A DNA stretch of 64,000 bases from Cenococcum geophilum 1.58 (taxonomy: Eukaryota; Ascomycota; Dothideomycetes; Gloniales; Gloniaceae): positions 1,064,662 to 1,128,661 of the forward strand of contig KV748206.1 of NCBI GenBank assembly GCA_001692895.1. Reading direction: 5' to 3'. Of this stretch, positions 1-11,125 are shown one piece after another. A model generated the notes under the pieces. The model was not told the origin of the DNA, ran no database searches, and was given only the letters and a program-made list of their open reading frames with translations. The first letter of the stretch is position 1, and each line of letters starts with the position of its first letter. Made by a program: the position numbers and the translations under genes.

Positions 1-959
1 AAAGAAGCTTTTAAATAAAAAGCCTCTATGCGAACTTTTAGTAAATATAACAAAAAGATTGCGTAATAGTAAGGACATTAAGAGACCTTAAAGGGCGCCA
101 AGAATAACGTATAGGTGTAGACTCTGTCAAATACCACTATGTAAAGACGGCCCGTGTTGGCAGGAGCACGTAGATCGACTTAACTCTAAAGAATAAGTCT
201 CTATATACAATATATACCAATATTTTAATATATTTATAACTTTATTTAAGAGCTCTGGTGATGCGGCAGAACGACTTACCGCCCTTATGTGATTAGTGCG
301 CACGGGCCACAATTTATAGGACGTTATTATTAGTGTAAGGGATAACCATTATAAAAGTACTTAGAGCCTATAATAGTAGTTTTAATAAAAAAATAAAGCC
401 CTCGTAGAGAGAAAAAGGGGAGGCTATACTTTTAAATATTTAAAACCTTAATTATATAAGGCCAAAATAGACTAACTAATTATGGTATTTAATATTATTA
501 TTAATTCCTAATTAAAGTCTAATACGGTCCTAATTAACGTCTATATAAACTACTGCTATTATAGAGATACAAAAAACCTTTAAGGGAGACGTAAGTAGTA
601 ATATAGAGTGTACTCCTTTAGGTAGTACGCCTGTACTATATTAATAGGAGGAAAAATACCATTAGGTTGCTACTCTAAGACTCCTATAAGGGAGTGTTCT
701 AATTACCTATCTTACCCTATCTACCACTTGTATTATACTTCCATATAAATTAAAATGCCGTAAAGTTTATCGCTTACCTACTTTTACTCCATTAATTGCA
801 CTATATATATATACGCCTATAGTCCTCTTACTTACAGTATAATTTCTACCCTAAGGGAATAGTGAAACGAATATAGATCTAAACCTAGGTGTTTTATCCT
901 AGGGCCCTAACCTAGGTCTTCTATTCCCTATCTCCTATATTTAATAAGTGCGCTTAGCT

Positions 960-995
<36 letters not shown>

Positions 996-1950
996 GGGTG
1001 CATAACGTCCCTATACCTAAGTACTTATATTACTAATAGTACTAAAATATAGCTGGGTTAATTAAGGTATAGAGGAAGACGGAATACTACGCGGTAAGTC
1101 TAGGCTGCTAGGTAAGATAGGGAATAAGAGGCTTATTATAGACTTCCTAGGGCGTATACGGTTCGTTCGGTCGCTATACCGTATAGGTGCCATGTAGTAC
1201 TATATATAGCACTATACTATCTACTATATAGGAGGAAGGGGGGACGCTGGATATAGATGCCGTGACTTAAGTCGCAGTTTTAATGTACTAATGTACGTAA
1301 TAGTCGTTTTTAAGCTCTTCCGTTAGGGCTTACCCTTCCAGTAAAAAAATTCTCCACGCCATTACTACGATGTCGTTGCGCTGACGCTTCGTAGCTATAT
1401 ATACGTCTCTGCGTTTACTCTAGTAGTCTATTAGCACGATCCTAATAAAACGCTAATAGCTGTATATTAGGTTTCTGGGCTCTACCGCGTAGAGGTATAG
1501 AGGCTGATTTTTATAGAGCCCTATAGCGTTTAATATATAGTTACCTAAAAGCCTTATTAGTGGCGCCTAATAAATAAAAGTATATTAGGGCTACCTTAGG
1601 TTGTCCTTAGGGCAACTCTTAAAGGGATTAGTTAAGCTTACCTAGCTAAAAGCTCGGCTTATGTGTCTAATGCTACTAATTATACCAAGTTAAAAGGGGT
1701 TAAACTTACTCCTAGGTAAGCTTAGCGAAACTAAATATTAGATAAACTTTTATCTAATAGGCGACGTTTTTCTATTAATTTAATAACGTAAGCAACTCTA
1801 CTACCCTAAACTACTATATTAAAATAGGTTAGTATAACTAAAAGGAGTTTATAATATATTCTTAATATATTTTAAATAACATCTTATATAATAAAGCCTT
1901 ATAATAGGTACTATAGTAAACTTATTAATAGGTTAGGTATATAGTTAAAT
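1..1950. other. Decayed AT-rich sequence, no gene recognised
   Basis: Heavily RIP-like sequence dominated by TA-containing words. A 61-codon minus-strand open stretch at 127-312 is the longest frame near the left edge and matches no family I know. A (TAG)n microsatellite lies at about 961-994. Nothing here supports a functional gene. It may be the internal part of an old minus-strand LTR element, because an LTR-like fragment follows at about 1955-2110. Confidence 0.5.
961..994. repeat. (TAG)n trinucleotide microsatellite
   Basis: About eleven consecutive AGT/TAG triplets, with no coding context that I can identify. Confidence 0.9.
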
Positions 1951-1954
1951 TTAA

Positions 1955-2110
1955 TAATAAAATCTAATAATAGAGTAGGTACTTAATAGATTAACTTTAA
2001 TTATATTCTAAGATTTACTATAAAGAGAGAACTATCTAAGTAGGGACTATACTTCTAGGAACCCCTATTATATATAAGGTATATAAGGGACGTAAGATAT
2101 ATAATAGACC
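1955..2110 (-). repeat. LTR-like fragment related to 10575-10768
   Basis: Read on the minus strand, this segment has a TATA-like stretch followed by a block that matches 10680-10770 on the plus strand over roughly 90 bp. The shared block runs from 'agtccctac' through 'tagatagttctct' to 'ttaatctattaagta'. The arrangement resembles the R-U5 part of an LTR. The two copies are in opposite orientation. No second LTR was found for this copy. Confidence 0.45.
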
Positions 2111-3346
2111 TTATAGACCTTATAAAGCTCGCGGACCTTATTATATAGCTTTACTAATTCTATCCTAAACTGTGCTCCTATTAACTACCTAGCTAATTTT
2201 AACTTCTCTTTAAGTAGTTATAATATCGTCCTTATAGGGTCCGTAATACTATTTATCTCCCCCTTATCTATGTTCTTAAAGATATTTAAATCTTTAAATT
2301 ATATACTAGAGGTATAATATCCCATTATTTAATTTAATTTTCCTAGTTACTTATTATACCTAAAGTAACTCCTTCTTCTGCCTAACGATGTACTCGTACC
2401 ATTACTATAATATTATTACTTAGTAATACAATATCTATTCTATATTCTCGTTATGCAAAAAGGGGTTGGCTTAAATTGCGATTATAGCTCCCTCTAGTCG
2501 CTAATCTCCCTTTTATACTAAGTATATAAAATTAAACGTATAGTCGTTCTATAACGTTTACTCTATTTTAGATGCTAAATATATATATACTATTATTCTT
2601 TTTACTTATTAAATACCCTTATTAATTGCCACTAGGGTTTTAGGTTTAGTCTACCGCTATAAAGCTTAATAGCAAGCTACTTAGTGCCCTTAATAAGCTG
2701 CGTTAATTATAGGAGGCGGAGTAGAAGGCTCTGGTTTCTTAGCAACGCGCACTTAAGGCTTATATCTCTGCGTCTACTCGTTATTTTTATCTTAAGAGGG
2801 TCTGTAAAAGGGGTTGTTTAAAGGAATAGAAACTAATTTAATAGGGTTCGGCCAAGCTTAGCAATAAAAGAACGGATTTTTCTTAAGTAGGGATAGAAAG
2901 AAGTTTAAGTGCGCTAGTAGGTGTTCCTCCTATATCCCCCTTAGGTAATCCCTTTTTATTAATATTACCTAATCTAATTTCCTCTAATACTTCTATACCT
3001 TCTTTATAGCGTTCTTTAAATTTATTAATAACTCCTAGGTAGTCTTATTGTAGCCTACCTACTTTACTTTATACTATACTTTGTTATCTATATTCTTATA
3101 CCTAATAATCTTTTAAACCTACTATTTATCTTCTTTTTAACCTTTATATATATCTACTATATAGATTAGTAGCTTAATATCCTTATATACTAACTCTAGT
3201 ATTACAATATACTATAAACTAATAGTAAAGCTATAAAGTAATTAGAACTTAGAGCCCTATAATAACTAAAGGACTTTAACCTTATAGCGGCCTTCCTAAT
3301 ATACGCGCATTAAGAAGTTAAGGCGAAATAGCTTTTACCTAGGAAC
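2111..3346 (+). other. Decayed sequence with a possible coiled-coil coding frame
   Basis: Between about 2640 and 2960 one plus frame reads as a Gln/Arg/Lys/Leu-rich, possibly coiled-coil segment followed by a Pro/Ser-rich stretch, interrupted only by TAG/TAA. I cannot assign a family. The end of this block (about 3230-3346) probably belongs to the same Gypsy pol that resumes after the solo LTR at 3347-3602, because the frame around both sides reads like the RNase H to integrase linker of such elements. Confidence 0.35.
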
Positions 3347-3602
3347 TGTTACGATAACGATGTATTATATGCGAACGCTAGATAAATAAGCATCAGATTT
3401 GAAGAATTGATAGCTATATATAACTGTTGTGAAGACTTAAGAGGATTGCTAAAGAGTTTAATAGAAATGCAGCTGTGGGCGAACCTATATAGGGGTATTA
3501 GGGCGGATAAACTATCTATTAAGTAAATAAATAAACAAGAAAGGAATCCTATGACGCCAGCTATATGCATAGCGTAGCGTATAGAACGGTAGTCCCGTAA
3601 CA
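3347..3602. mobile_element. Solo LTR with 5-bp target-site duplication
   Basis: The 256-bp unit begins TGTTACG and ends CGTAACA, the usual TG...CA ends with a short inverted repeat. It is flanked on both sides by GGAAC (3342-3346 and 3603-3607), an exact 5-bp duplication. Removing the unit and one copy of GGAAC rejoins the surrounding Gypsy sequence. No internal region or second LTR is present, so recombination between LTRs probably deleted the rest. It is less TA-enriched than its host sequence, which suggests later arrival. Confidence 0.85.
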
Positions 3603-3607
3603 GGAAC

Positions 3608-5105
3608 TATCTAAAAGGTTAATAGATTTTATCTATAAGGTGCAATAGAGGGACGCCTTTTATACTATCTTTAATATAGAAGTAGACCGGAAACGTAACG
3701 GAAAAAATCTATTAAGTGCTACTATTAGGAACTAGACCTAATAGGTCTACTATATAGATATAGTAATGTTTAGGTGCTATAAGAAGGAAATCTATAATAG
3801 AAGATTTTATAAAGAATTATAATAATCCTCTAGGCGGCTACTATAGTTAAGCTAAAATAGTAAAATCACTTTAACATAAATATTATTGGCTAAAGCTTAA
3901 TTAGGAAGTAAAGGGGTATATTAGCTACTATAAGAAGTATTAAGTATATAAAATCCGAAGGTATAAGCTATAGAGTTTATTTAAATCAGTTCCTCCTACT
4001 AGCAAACTATAGTAATATTATACTATAGGTTTTGTTACGGATCTTCTACTATTTTAAAATAAGCCAGGATAAATATATAATTTGGTTCTTATACTTACTA
4101 ATAGGTTTTTAAAGTACGTCTAATATCTTTCTATTAATAAAACGATTAATATATAAGTGCATGTAAACCTAATTAAGAAGAAATACTTTCTTAAAGTAGA
4201 TTAACCATACTCTATTATTACTAATAGGGGCAGCGTCTTAATAAGCTAATACCAGCCAGATTTATACTTTTATTTAAAGATAGACTACTATTATAGTACG
4301 GCTTTCTATTTATAGATAAATAGGTAAATAAAACGCTAAAACTAGAAACTAGAGTTTTACCTATAAATATATTTAAACTATTATTAAGATAATTAGTGCG
4401 AGCTACTTCCGTATATGAAATACGCTTATAACTTAAAGTAATACTTATTATATAAGTATGCACCAATTTAGATTACCTATAGCGTTTAATTATTTAGGTT
4501 TAATAGTATACCTAATAATTACTAGTTAAGGCCATATAATCAATTATATAATCCTACTAGGAAGTTTAAAAAATATTTACTAGAGTGTATAAGGTACCTT
4601 AAGAAATAGAAGGAGAAGTATGTAAAGCGGAGCCTATAAGATACCCAAGAGTAGCAAAAACTTTAGTATAACCGCAAATACTAAGATAAGCATTTTAGAG
4701 TAGGCGATAAGGTTCTATTATATTTAACAAATAATTAAACCCATTAACTATTAAAGAAGCTTAATATAAGATACCTAGGTCCCTTTTAAATTAAGAAATA
4801 AATTAATAAGCGAGCCTACTATCTCTAACTACCCCTATCTATAGCCTATATATATTTAATATTTTATATAAACCTACTAGAGTTAGGATATAGACTATTA
4901 TTAAAAAAGAACTTCCATCTAAGTCTAATTAAACACCCTAAAGTAGTGGGCGAGCGGTATAAGGTTAAAGCTATATTATATTATAAGTCTATTAAGAATA
5001 GGCTTTAATATAAAGTTAAATGGCTATACTAGCCTGCTAAAAACTCTATATATAAACTAGAGGATTATCTTAACTATTATAAGGATATTCTAAAAGAATA
5101 TTAGG
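3608..5105 (+). pseudogene. Ty3/Gypsy integrase and chromodomain, RIP-degraded
   Basis: The C-terminal part of a chromovirus pol. The plus frames read as the zinc-binding segment of integrase (about 3815-3960, ending in a YYKKYQVYK-like stretch in place of HHCC), then the catalytic core (about 4000-4450, with recognisable NRGS, FYLKID and STAF stretches), a linker with GDKVLLY (about 4700), and a chromodomain near the end (about 4960-5105, with YKVKWL and ILKEYQD). Stops are TAG/TAA at expected Gln and Trp positions. The zinc-binding and acidic catalytic residues are largely lost. RT, protease and gag of this copy are not recognisable upstream. The solo LTR at 3347-3602 interrupts its 5' side. 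Confidence 0.75.
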
Positions 5106-5752
5106 ACTAAGGTCTATAATCTGTAAATTATAGAAAGCGCTCTAATACTATAATATTATTATAACCTATAAAGAAGGCTTATAGTAGGCCGTAAGAGGCC
5201 CTAAAGAGTAGGATATAGGTTTAATTTAATATAGAACAGATAGGCTCCGGAAACTATAAGGATTAGAGCTACGGCTAAGTCAGAATAGGTCCTTAGCCTT
5301 TTTATATATATAGTATAGAATTAATAGAGTATTTTGCTAGAATTGCATTTCTATTAATTAATTTACACTAGGAATGCTATTTCTATAGGCTTCTATACCC
5401 TTTTTAAAAGCCTTATAAGGCCTTTCTAAGCACTTAATTATTATTATTCATTGCTTAACGTCCGATTCGGATCCCTATTAGGCCTACGCGGACTACCCCC
5501 TATATATATATGGGGAGAAAACTCTATTTAAGAAAACCCCGTAATCTATCTCCCCGCCTTTTGGGACTCGCCTATAAGGCGCCTGCAAGGCGCCTGCGAG
5601 TCACCTATAATACTCTACTACCTTACTTTTTAACCTTTTTAGGAACCACTGCTGCCGTAACAAGCCTACGGACGCGCTAGTATTGTAAACTTTACTCTAC
5701 TACTGTAGAGTTATTAGGGGGCGCCCGTTGCTCGCCCCCCCGCCCTTTATTA
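5106..5752. other. Sequence after the Gypsy chromodomain, possible 3' LTR
   Basis: A mixture of AT-rich and GC-richer stretches with a TATA-like run (about 5502-5512) and a GC-rich block with repeated GGCGCCTGC words (about 5570-5600). A CCGTAACA at about 5655-5662 would suit the end of an LTR, but I could not find a convincing TG start. No gene is seen. It ends at the left terminus of the large inverted-terminal-repeat element. Confidence 0.4.
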
Positions 5753-6300
5753 CATTGGGAAAATATTCGCAGGATAAGATTTAAGTAGACTTTGGTTTTC
5801 GCGTTTCGCGTAATTGATATGCAATTTAACTAACTCGACACGCAATTAACCAACTTAACACGTAATTAACCAACTTAACATGCAATTTAACTAACTTAAT
5901 ACGCAGTTAACCTACTTAACATGCAATTTAACTAACTTAATACGNAGTTGACCTACTTAACATGCAATTTAACTAACTTAACACGCAGTTNACCTACTTA
6001 ANATATAATTTAACTAACTTAANACGNAGTTNACCTACTTAACATNCAATTTAACTAACTNAACACGNAGTTGACCTACTTAATATATAATTTAACTAAC
6101 TTAACACGCAATTGACCTACTTAATATATAATTTAACTAACTTAATATATAGTTAACCTACTTAACAACTTTAAAAGCTAACTGTATATTTCTTAACGTG
6201 CGATTAAGGTAAAGTTATATACTATATATTTAACTATTATATATAATCCTATACAATCTTATACAATCTTATACAATCTCATACAATCTTATAGTCTTAT
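5753..6300 (+). repeat. Left terminal inverted region with subterminal repeat array
   Basis: The terminal segment (5753-5825) is followed by about 17 units of a 20-bp repeat of the form ACGCAATTAACCAACTTAAC (about 5829-6170), then a segment containing AACTTTAAAAGCTAACTGTA, and finally about five copies of the 10-mer TACAATCTTA (6250-6300). Each component recurs in reverse complement at the right end. Several N calls fall inside the array (5945-6068). Confidence 0.85.
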
Positions 6301-6306
6301 TACTTG

Positions 6307-6712
6307 GAGGCTCTGCACGAGGCTCTACACAAAGCTCTACGTATAAAGGCTCTGCATAAAGCTCTGCGCATAAAGGCTCTGTATAAAGCTCTACATGAAG
6401 CTTCGCATAAGGCTCTTCACGAGGCTCTACACGAAGCTCTGCGTATAGAGGCTCTACACAAAGCTTTGCACAAAGCTCTGCACGAAGCTCTGTATAAAGC
6501 TCTGCACGAAGCTCTATACAAGGCTCTGCACAAGGCTCTACGCGAGGCTCTACGCGAAGCTCTGCGTATAGAGGCTCTATATAAGACTCTATAAGAAGCT
6601 CTGCGTATAGAGGCTCTGCACAAGGCTCTGCGAGAAGCTCTGCGTATAGAGGCTCTATACGAGGCTCTGCGCAAAGCTCTACGTATAGAGGCTCTACACG
6701 AAGCTCTATATC
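6307..6712. repeat. Minisatellite with 12/15-bp units (GCTCTGCACGAA type)
   Basis: Tandem GCTCTGCACGAA / GCTCTACACAAA / GCTCTGCGTATAGAG units. The unit lengths are multiples of three, so the array stays open on both strands (Ala-Leu-His-Glu/Lys on plus, Arg-Ala-Ser-type on minus). That openness follows from the repeat and is not evidence for a protein. Confidence 0.9.
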
Positions 6713-6835
6713 GGGTCCCCGCTATATTCCCAATAGCCTCTACACATACCTCTACCCTATGTAACCACCTTATTTTTTACCCTTCCTTCCTTCTTTATAT
6801 CCTCCCTACCTAGGGAGGCACTAGAACGGCAGCCA

Positions 6836-7600
6836 GCAGAGGACCATTGCTAGAACTAGACGATTGTCGCCAGAACCAGATAACCGTTACCAGAACTAGA
6901 CAACCATCGCCAGCCAGACGACCGTCGCCAAAACCAGACGACTGTCGCTAGAACCAGATAACCGTCACCAGCCAGCCAGACGACCGTTACCAGAACCAGA
7001 CGACCGTTGCTAGAGCTAGACAACCGTCGCCAGAACCAGACAACCGTTGCCAGAGCTAGATAACCGTCGCCAGAACCAGACGACTGTTGCCAGCGCCAGA
7101 CAACCGTCGCCAGAACCAGACGACCGTCGCTAGCCAGACAACCATTACCAGAACCAGACGACCGTTGCTAGAGCCAGATAACCGTCACCAGAACTAGACA
7201 ACCGTTGCTAGAACTAGACGACCGTCGCTAAAACCAGACGACCGTCGCTAGCCAAATGACCGTTACTAGAACTAGATAACCGTTGCCAAAGCTAGACAAC
7301 CGTCGCCAGAACCAGACAACCGTTGCTAGCGCTAGACAACCGTTGCTAGAGCTAGACAACCGTCGCCAGAACCAGACAACCGTTACCAGCGCTAGACAAC
7401 CGTCGCTAGAACTAGATAACCGTCGCCAGCCAGACGACCGTTACTAGAACTATACAACCGTCGCCAGACGACCGTCACCAGAGCTAGACGACCGTCGCCA
7501 GAACTAGACAATCGTCGCTAGAACTAGACGACCGTTACTAAAACTAGACGACCGTTGCTAGAACTAGACGACCGTTGCCAGAGCCAGACAACAACAACTA
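6836..7600. repeat. Minisatellite with about 20-bp units (CAGAACCAGACGACCGTCGC type)
   Basis: Roughly 37 imperfect copies of an 18-20-bp unit. CAGAACCAGA alternates with CGACCGTCGC and its variants (CAACCGTTGC, TAACCGTCAC). Most unit differences are transitions. It is noticeably more GC-rich than its surroundings. Confidence 0.92.
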
Positions 7601-7654
7601 GCCAGCGAACACTATAAACGATTTAATCGATCGATTAAATCAAGGCAGCATAGA

Positions 7655-8050
7655 CAGGTAGGCACAAACAGGGAGATACTAACGGGTAGGCAGATGCTAA
7701 CAGGTAGGCAGATATAGACTGGTAATTAGATATAGATAGGTAAGTAGATATAGATAGGTAAGTAAATGCTAACAGGTAGGCAGATATAGATAGGTAGGTA
7801 AATATAAATAGGTAGGCGATGTAAATAGGTAGGCGATGTAGACAGGTAGGTAATGCAGATAGGTAGGCGATATAGATAGGTAGGCAATATAAATAGGTAG
7901 GCGATATAGATAGGTAGGCAATGTAGATAAGTAGGTAATATAGACAGGTAGGTAATATAGATAGGTAGGCGATATAGACAGGTAGGCAATATAGACAGGT
8001 AGGCGATGTAGGTAGGTAGATAGATAGGTAGGTAGGTAAGTTAATAGGTA
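7655..8050. repeat. Minisatellite with 17-bp units (AGGTAGGCGATATAGAT type)
   Basis: About 20 copies of a 17-bp unit with variants (AGGTAGGCAATGTAGAT and others), breaking down to simple GATA/GGTA repeats at both edges. The open minus frame across it (Tyr-Leu-Pro-Ile-rich) is a by-product of the repeat. Confidence 0.92.
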
Positions 8051-8074
8051 GATAGGTAGAAGAGAACCATTACT

Positions 8075-8397
8075 ATATTATATTAAATTATCTAAAATAA
8101 TATTTATTTTACTAGCCTTATAAATAGCCTTAAAGTAGCTTTTATTTATTTAAAATATGCTATTAGTATAAAAGAGGTAAATATAATTATGGTTGCCAAA
8201 TGCGCAGATTGCTGGTAGGTTTCGCGTAGGTTGCGCGCAGGTTGCGCGTAGACTGCGCGTAGGCTGCGTGTTAAAAAAACATGATATAGGCTAGTCGGTC
8301 AAGTTACTAAATGCCCTCAACTGCGCGCTAATTACGTTAACCACTAACCATTGAGGCCATTAGTAGGGTACTATATTTTGCCGATGTACTATTTCCC
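8075..8397 (+). repeat. Left arm of an inverted-repeat pair (partner 10796-11125)
   Basis: From ATATTATATTAAATTATCTAAAA outwards-in, this arm matches the reverse complement of 10796-11125 over its whole length. The match includes the tandem GCGCAGGTTGCGC words (about 8225-8270), the CATGATATAGGCTAGTCGGTC segment and ATTTTGCCGAT at the inner edge. It lacks about 27 bp present in the right arm. No clear target duplication is seen. Confidence 0.8.
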
Positions 8398-9437
8398 TTA
8401 TAACCCAGAACTGGTTTAGTATATTTTAGCTAATAAGCCACTAGGTAACCGCCTTAAGGCCTTTTTATATTAAGAGTAGTGTGTTATAGTTCTCTATGCC
8501 AGCTACTAAGAGTATTACTTCTTAGTTGGTGTGTAAGGGGTATAATAGTATTACGTGTTTTAGTATCTGTCTTAGCTAGCTATATTTACATCTTAAGCTA
8601 CCTACTAGGACACCTACCTAGTAGAGCCAGTCTTTTAGTCCTATTATTCCTATTTTTAAGAGTGTTGCTATTATATTTTCTACCTTTATTAGGCCTTCTT
8701 AGAGCCCTAGAGTGTTTACCCCCTATAGTGTTAACTATGCTACGGCTTAGGTTTTTCTTGCCTTAGTTAGCTTCTATACCTTTAACTTCTATATACCTCT
8801 CTAGCGTTAGTTTAGCCAGTGTTATATTATGGTAGATGGTTTCCTAGCGTTCTTTTATGCTCTACTTTAGCTCCTTTTTCTCTCTTACTATTGTCTTTAC
8901 TAGCCTCTTACGCGTCTCCCTTTCTCCTCTATATAGGCCTAGGCCCTAAAGCAGCACCATTTTTTTTCTGCTTTCTTTACCTATTTCTCTAATATGTCTT
9001 CCCTACTTTAGGGTTATTAGTTTATTCTCCTATAGGGCGCCCTAGGGTCCCTCTATAGTTTATTTAAGTGTGTCTTAATATACTTTATAATATTAGAGTT
9101 GCGTTTATTTTACGCCCTTTATATTGCAGCGGCTTTAATATATAGTTATAGGGGGGGAATATTGGCTTCCTTTTTAAGCAGTGCTGTGGCCGTTCGCTTA
9201 TATCCGCCTATTATACTCCGGAGGTAGGCTGTTTGGACCTTTTAGAGTGGTTTAAGGAGTGATTTGGGGGGGCCTTTCTTAGATTCTCCAATGGCCCAAA
9301 TACTAGATAAGCACTTAATTAAGGTCCTTAATTACTACTATATATAAGAATAAATGCTAAATACCTAATCTAAAAAGCTACTATATCTTGTTCTTAGGAG
9401 TATAATTAGTATCTATTAGCCTATTAAGTAATAACTA
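8398..9437. other. Unassigned interior sequence
   Basis: A 95-codon plus-strand stretch (8479-8766) and Lys/Arg-rich frames on the minus strand (about 8700-8950) are visible, but neither matches a family I recognise. A TATA-like stretch (about 9346) followed by a segment resembling the LTR end at 10700-10768 (about 9378-9437) may be the 5' LTR remnant of the gag relic that follows. Confidence 0.35.
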
Positions 9438-10565
9438 ATAGGAATAATATCCCTTTATAAGAGTATAGGTAGGTATAAAAATAGGAGTAAGATAATAAGG
9501 TGTAGTAAAAGCAGAAACTCTTAAACGCTTAATACTAATATTAGGTCTAAACTAATACTAATAAAGCTCTTAAGGCGTAAGCTTATAGTCTATAAAGATA
9601 TACTTATACCTAAAATAAATAGAGATGTTAGCTAGCTAGTACAGTCTAAAACTACTAAGACCTTACTATGGTAACTATTAATTACCTATCTACTAAGTAC
9701 CTAAAGGGTAACCTATCTAATAACGTATTATATTATACTTTTTAGAAACTTAATACGTATACGCGAACTCCTTTTTATAGTATACAACAACCTTTCTTTT
9801 ATTACCCTTATCCCTTACCCTATCCTTAATATACTAGCCTTACTCTTATATTAGGCTCTAATAGCTAGCTTACTAGGAGTTATAGGCGGTATAAATAGCT
9901 AGTATAGTCTTAAATTCTACCTAGATATTTAGTATTAGCGCTAAAATAAGAGAGAGCCTAGGCAATATAGTAGTTAAGAATATTAAAGGAACGTCGCTAC
10001 TTAGGCCCAGGCTATTAAAGCCTAAAGTTAGTAATAGAAAACCATTTAAAAAAGATAAGAAAAGCTTACCTTAATATAACTGCCGCTCTTAGTATATATA
10101 TATTAATTATAAGGACTAAAGGTATTAGACCTTATATAGTAAGTCTTATTATTAGCCTCTAGGATCCTCTTATTAGACTTTTAGTATTTTAAGGACGTAT
10201 AGGTAAAGTTATTTAGGTAGGACTAGTACTAGTTATAGGTTAGCGGAGGTTAAGGTTCTATATATTATGGTAGGGCTAAAATATGCTAAGAAATTGGCTT
10301 TAAAAAGCAGTTAATAGGAGATTACAGCGGTATATTAAAATAATAATAAAAAAGAAGTAAATCTTAATAATATATTAAAGAAATATCTAAAATTAGATAA
10401 AGGTTAATAATAGGAAGTAAAGTATTTATTACGGACCTTATATCGGTAGTAGTAGCACTACTAAGAAGAGATATAAATGGGTTAGTTAAGATAGTATAGG
10501 AGGCGCTAGAACTAATCAAGCTATAGGATAAGGGGTAGCTAAGTTACGTAGCTAGTTACGTTACA
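9438..10565 (+). pseudogene. Gag-like relic of an LTR retrotransposon
   Basis: Plus frames interrupted by TAG/TAA. The clearest part (about 10020-10290) has a basic stretch followed by a Cys/His-spaced segment now reading YNCRS..YIYINYKD..YQTLYS. This fits a mutated CCHC zinc knuckle of a Copia-type Gag, in which Cys to Tyr and His to Tyr are the changes expected from C-to-T. It is followed directly by an LTR-like unit, with no protease, integrase or RT between. It is therefore either a gag-only element or a copy with the pol deleted. The family assignment is tentative. Confidence 0.4.
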
Positions 10566-10574
10566 AGTTCGGAA

Positions 10575-10768
10575 TGTGGGAACGTAGGAACGTAGGAACG
10601 CGACGTACTAACGTACTAACGTACCGACGTACTTAGTATATTTCTTAAGCGCAGTCTTATATATTTAAAGGACTACAGTCCCTACCTAGATAGTTCTCTT
10701 CTTTATAGTAAATCTTAGAATATAATTAGAGTTAATCTATTAAGTAACTTACTCTACTAGTTATAATA
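10575..10768 (+). repeat. LTR-like unit downstream of the gag relic
   Basis: Starts TGTGGGAACG with a short GGAACGTA/ACGTACTA tandem stretch, has a TATA-like run (about 10653-10662), and ends near AGTTATAATA, which would be AGTTACAACA before C-to-T change. Its 3' half matches 1955-2060 in reverse complement. I infer it is a 3' LTR. The partner 5' LTR is only weakly visible near 9340-9437. Confidence 0.45.
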
Positions 10769-10795
10769 TTGTTTAACTTTCTATTTACCTATATC

Positions 10796-11125
10796 GGCAA
10801 AATATGGTACCCTACCAATGGCCTCAATAGTTGGTGGTTGACGCAATTGGCGCGCAGTTGAGGGCATTTGGCAACTCGACCGACTAGCCTATGTCGTGTT
10901 TTTTTGACACGCAGCCTGCGCGCAGCCTGCGCGCAACCTGCGCGCAACCTGTACGTAACCTATAACCACAATTGTATTTAGAGCCATCCACCTCTTTTAT
11001 ACTAATAGTATATTTTAGATAATAAACAAAGGCTACTTTAAAGCTATTTATAAGGCTAGCAAGGCAAATTATATACACTTCTTTATATAATCCATTATAT
11101 TGTTTTAGATAATTTAATATAATAT
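10796..11125 (-). repeat. Right arm of the inverted-repeat pair (partner 8075-8397)
   Basis: Reverse complement of the left arm, including tandem CGCGCAGCCTG/CGCGCAACCTG words at 10916-10950 and the outer ATAATTTAATATAATAT end. This arm keeps more CpA-containing words than the left one and therefore looks less mutated. The pair encloses about 2.4 kb that includes the gag relic. Confidence 0.8.

Noticed and set aside
5829..6170. CRISPR-like array of regular repeats
   Set aside because: Units are contiguous with no unique spacers, and the context is a fungal transposon terminus.
6304..6674. Open frames on both strands across 6.3-6.7 kb (Ala-Leu-His-Glu/Lys repeat protein)
   Set aside because: The array has units in multiples of three without stops, so frames are open by construction. 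There is no start context, no family and no conserved flanks.
7726..7989. 87-codon minus frame rich in Tyr/Leu/Pro/Ile
   Set aside because: By-product of the 17-bp minisatellite.
9121..9260. Possible Gypsy or pogo coding remnant around 8.7-9.25 kb
   Set aside because: Basic minus-strand frames are visible but no diagnostic motif could be placed.
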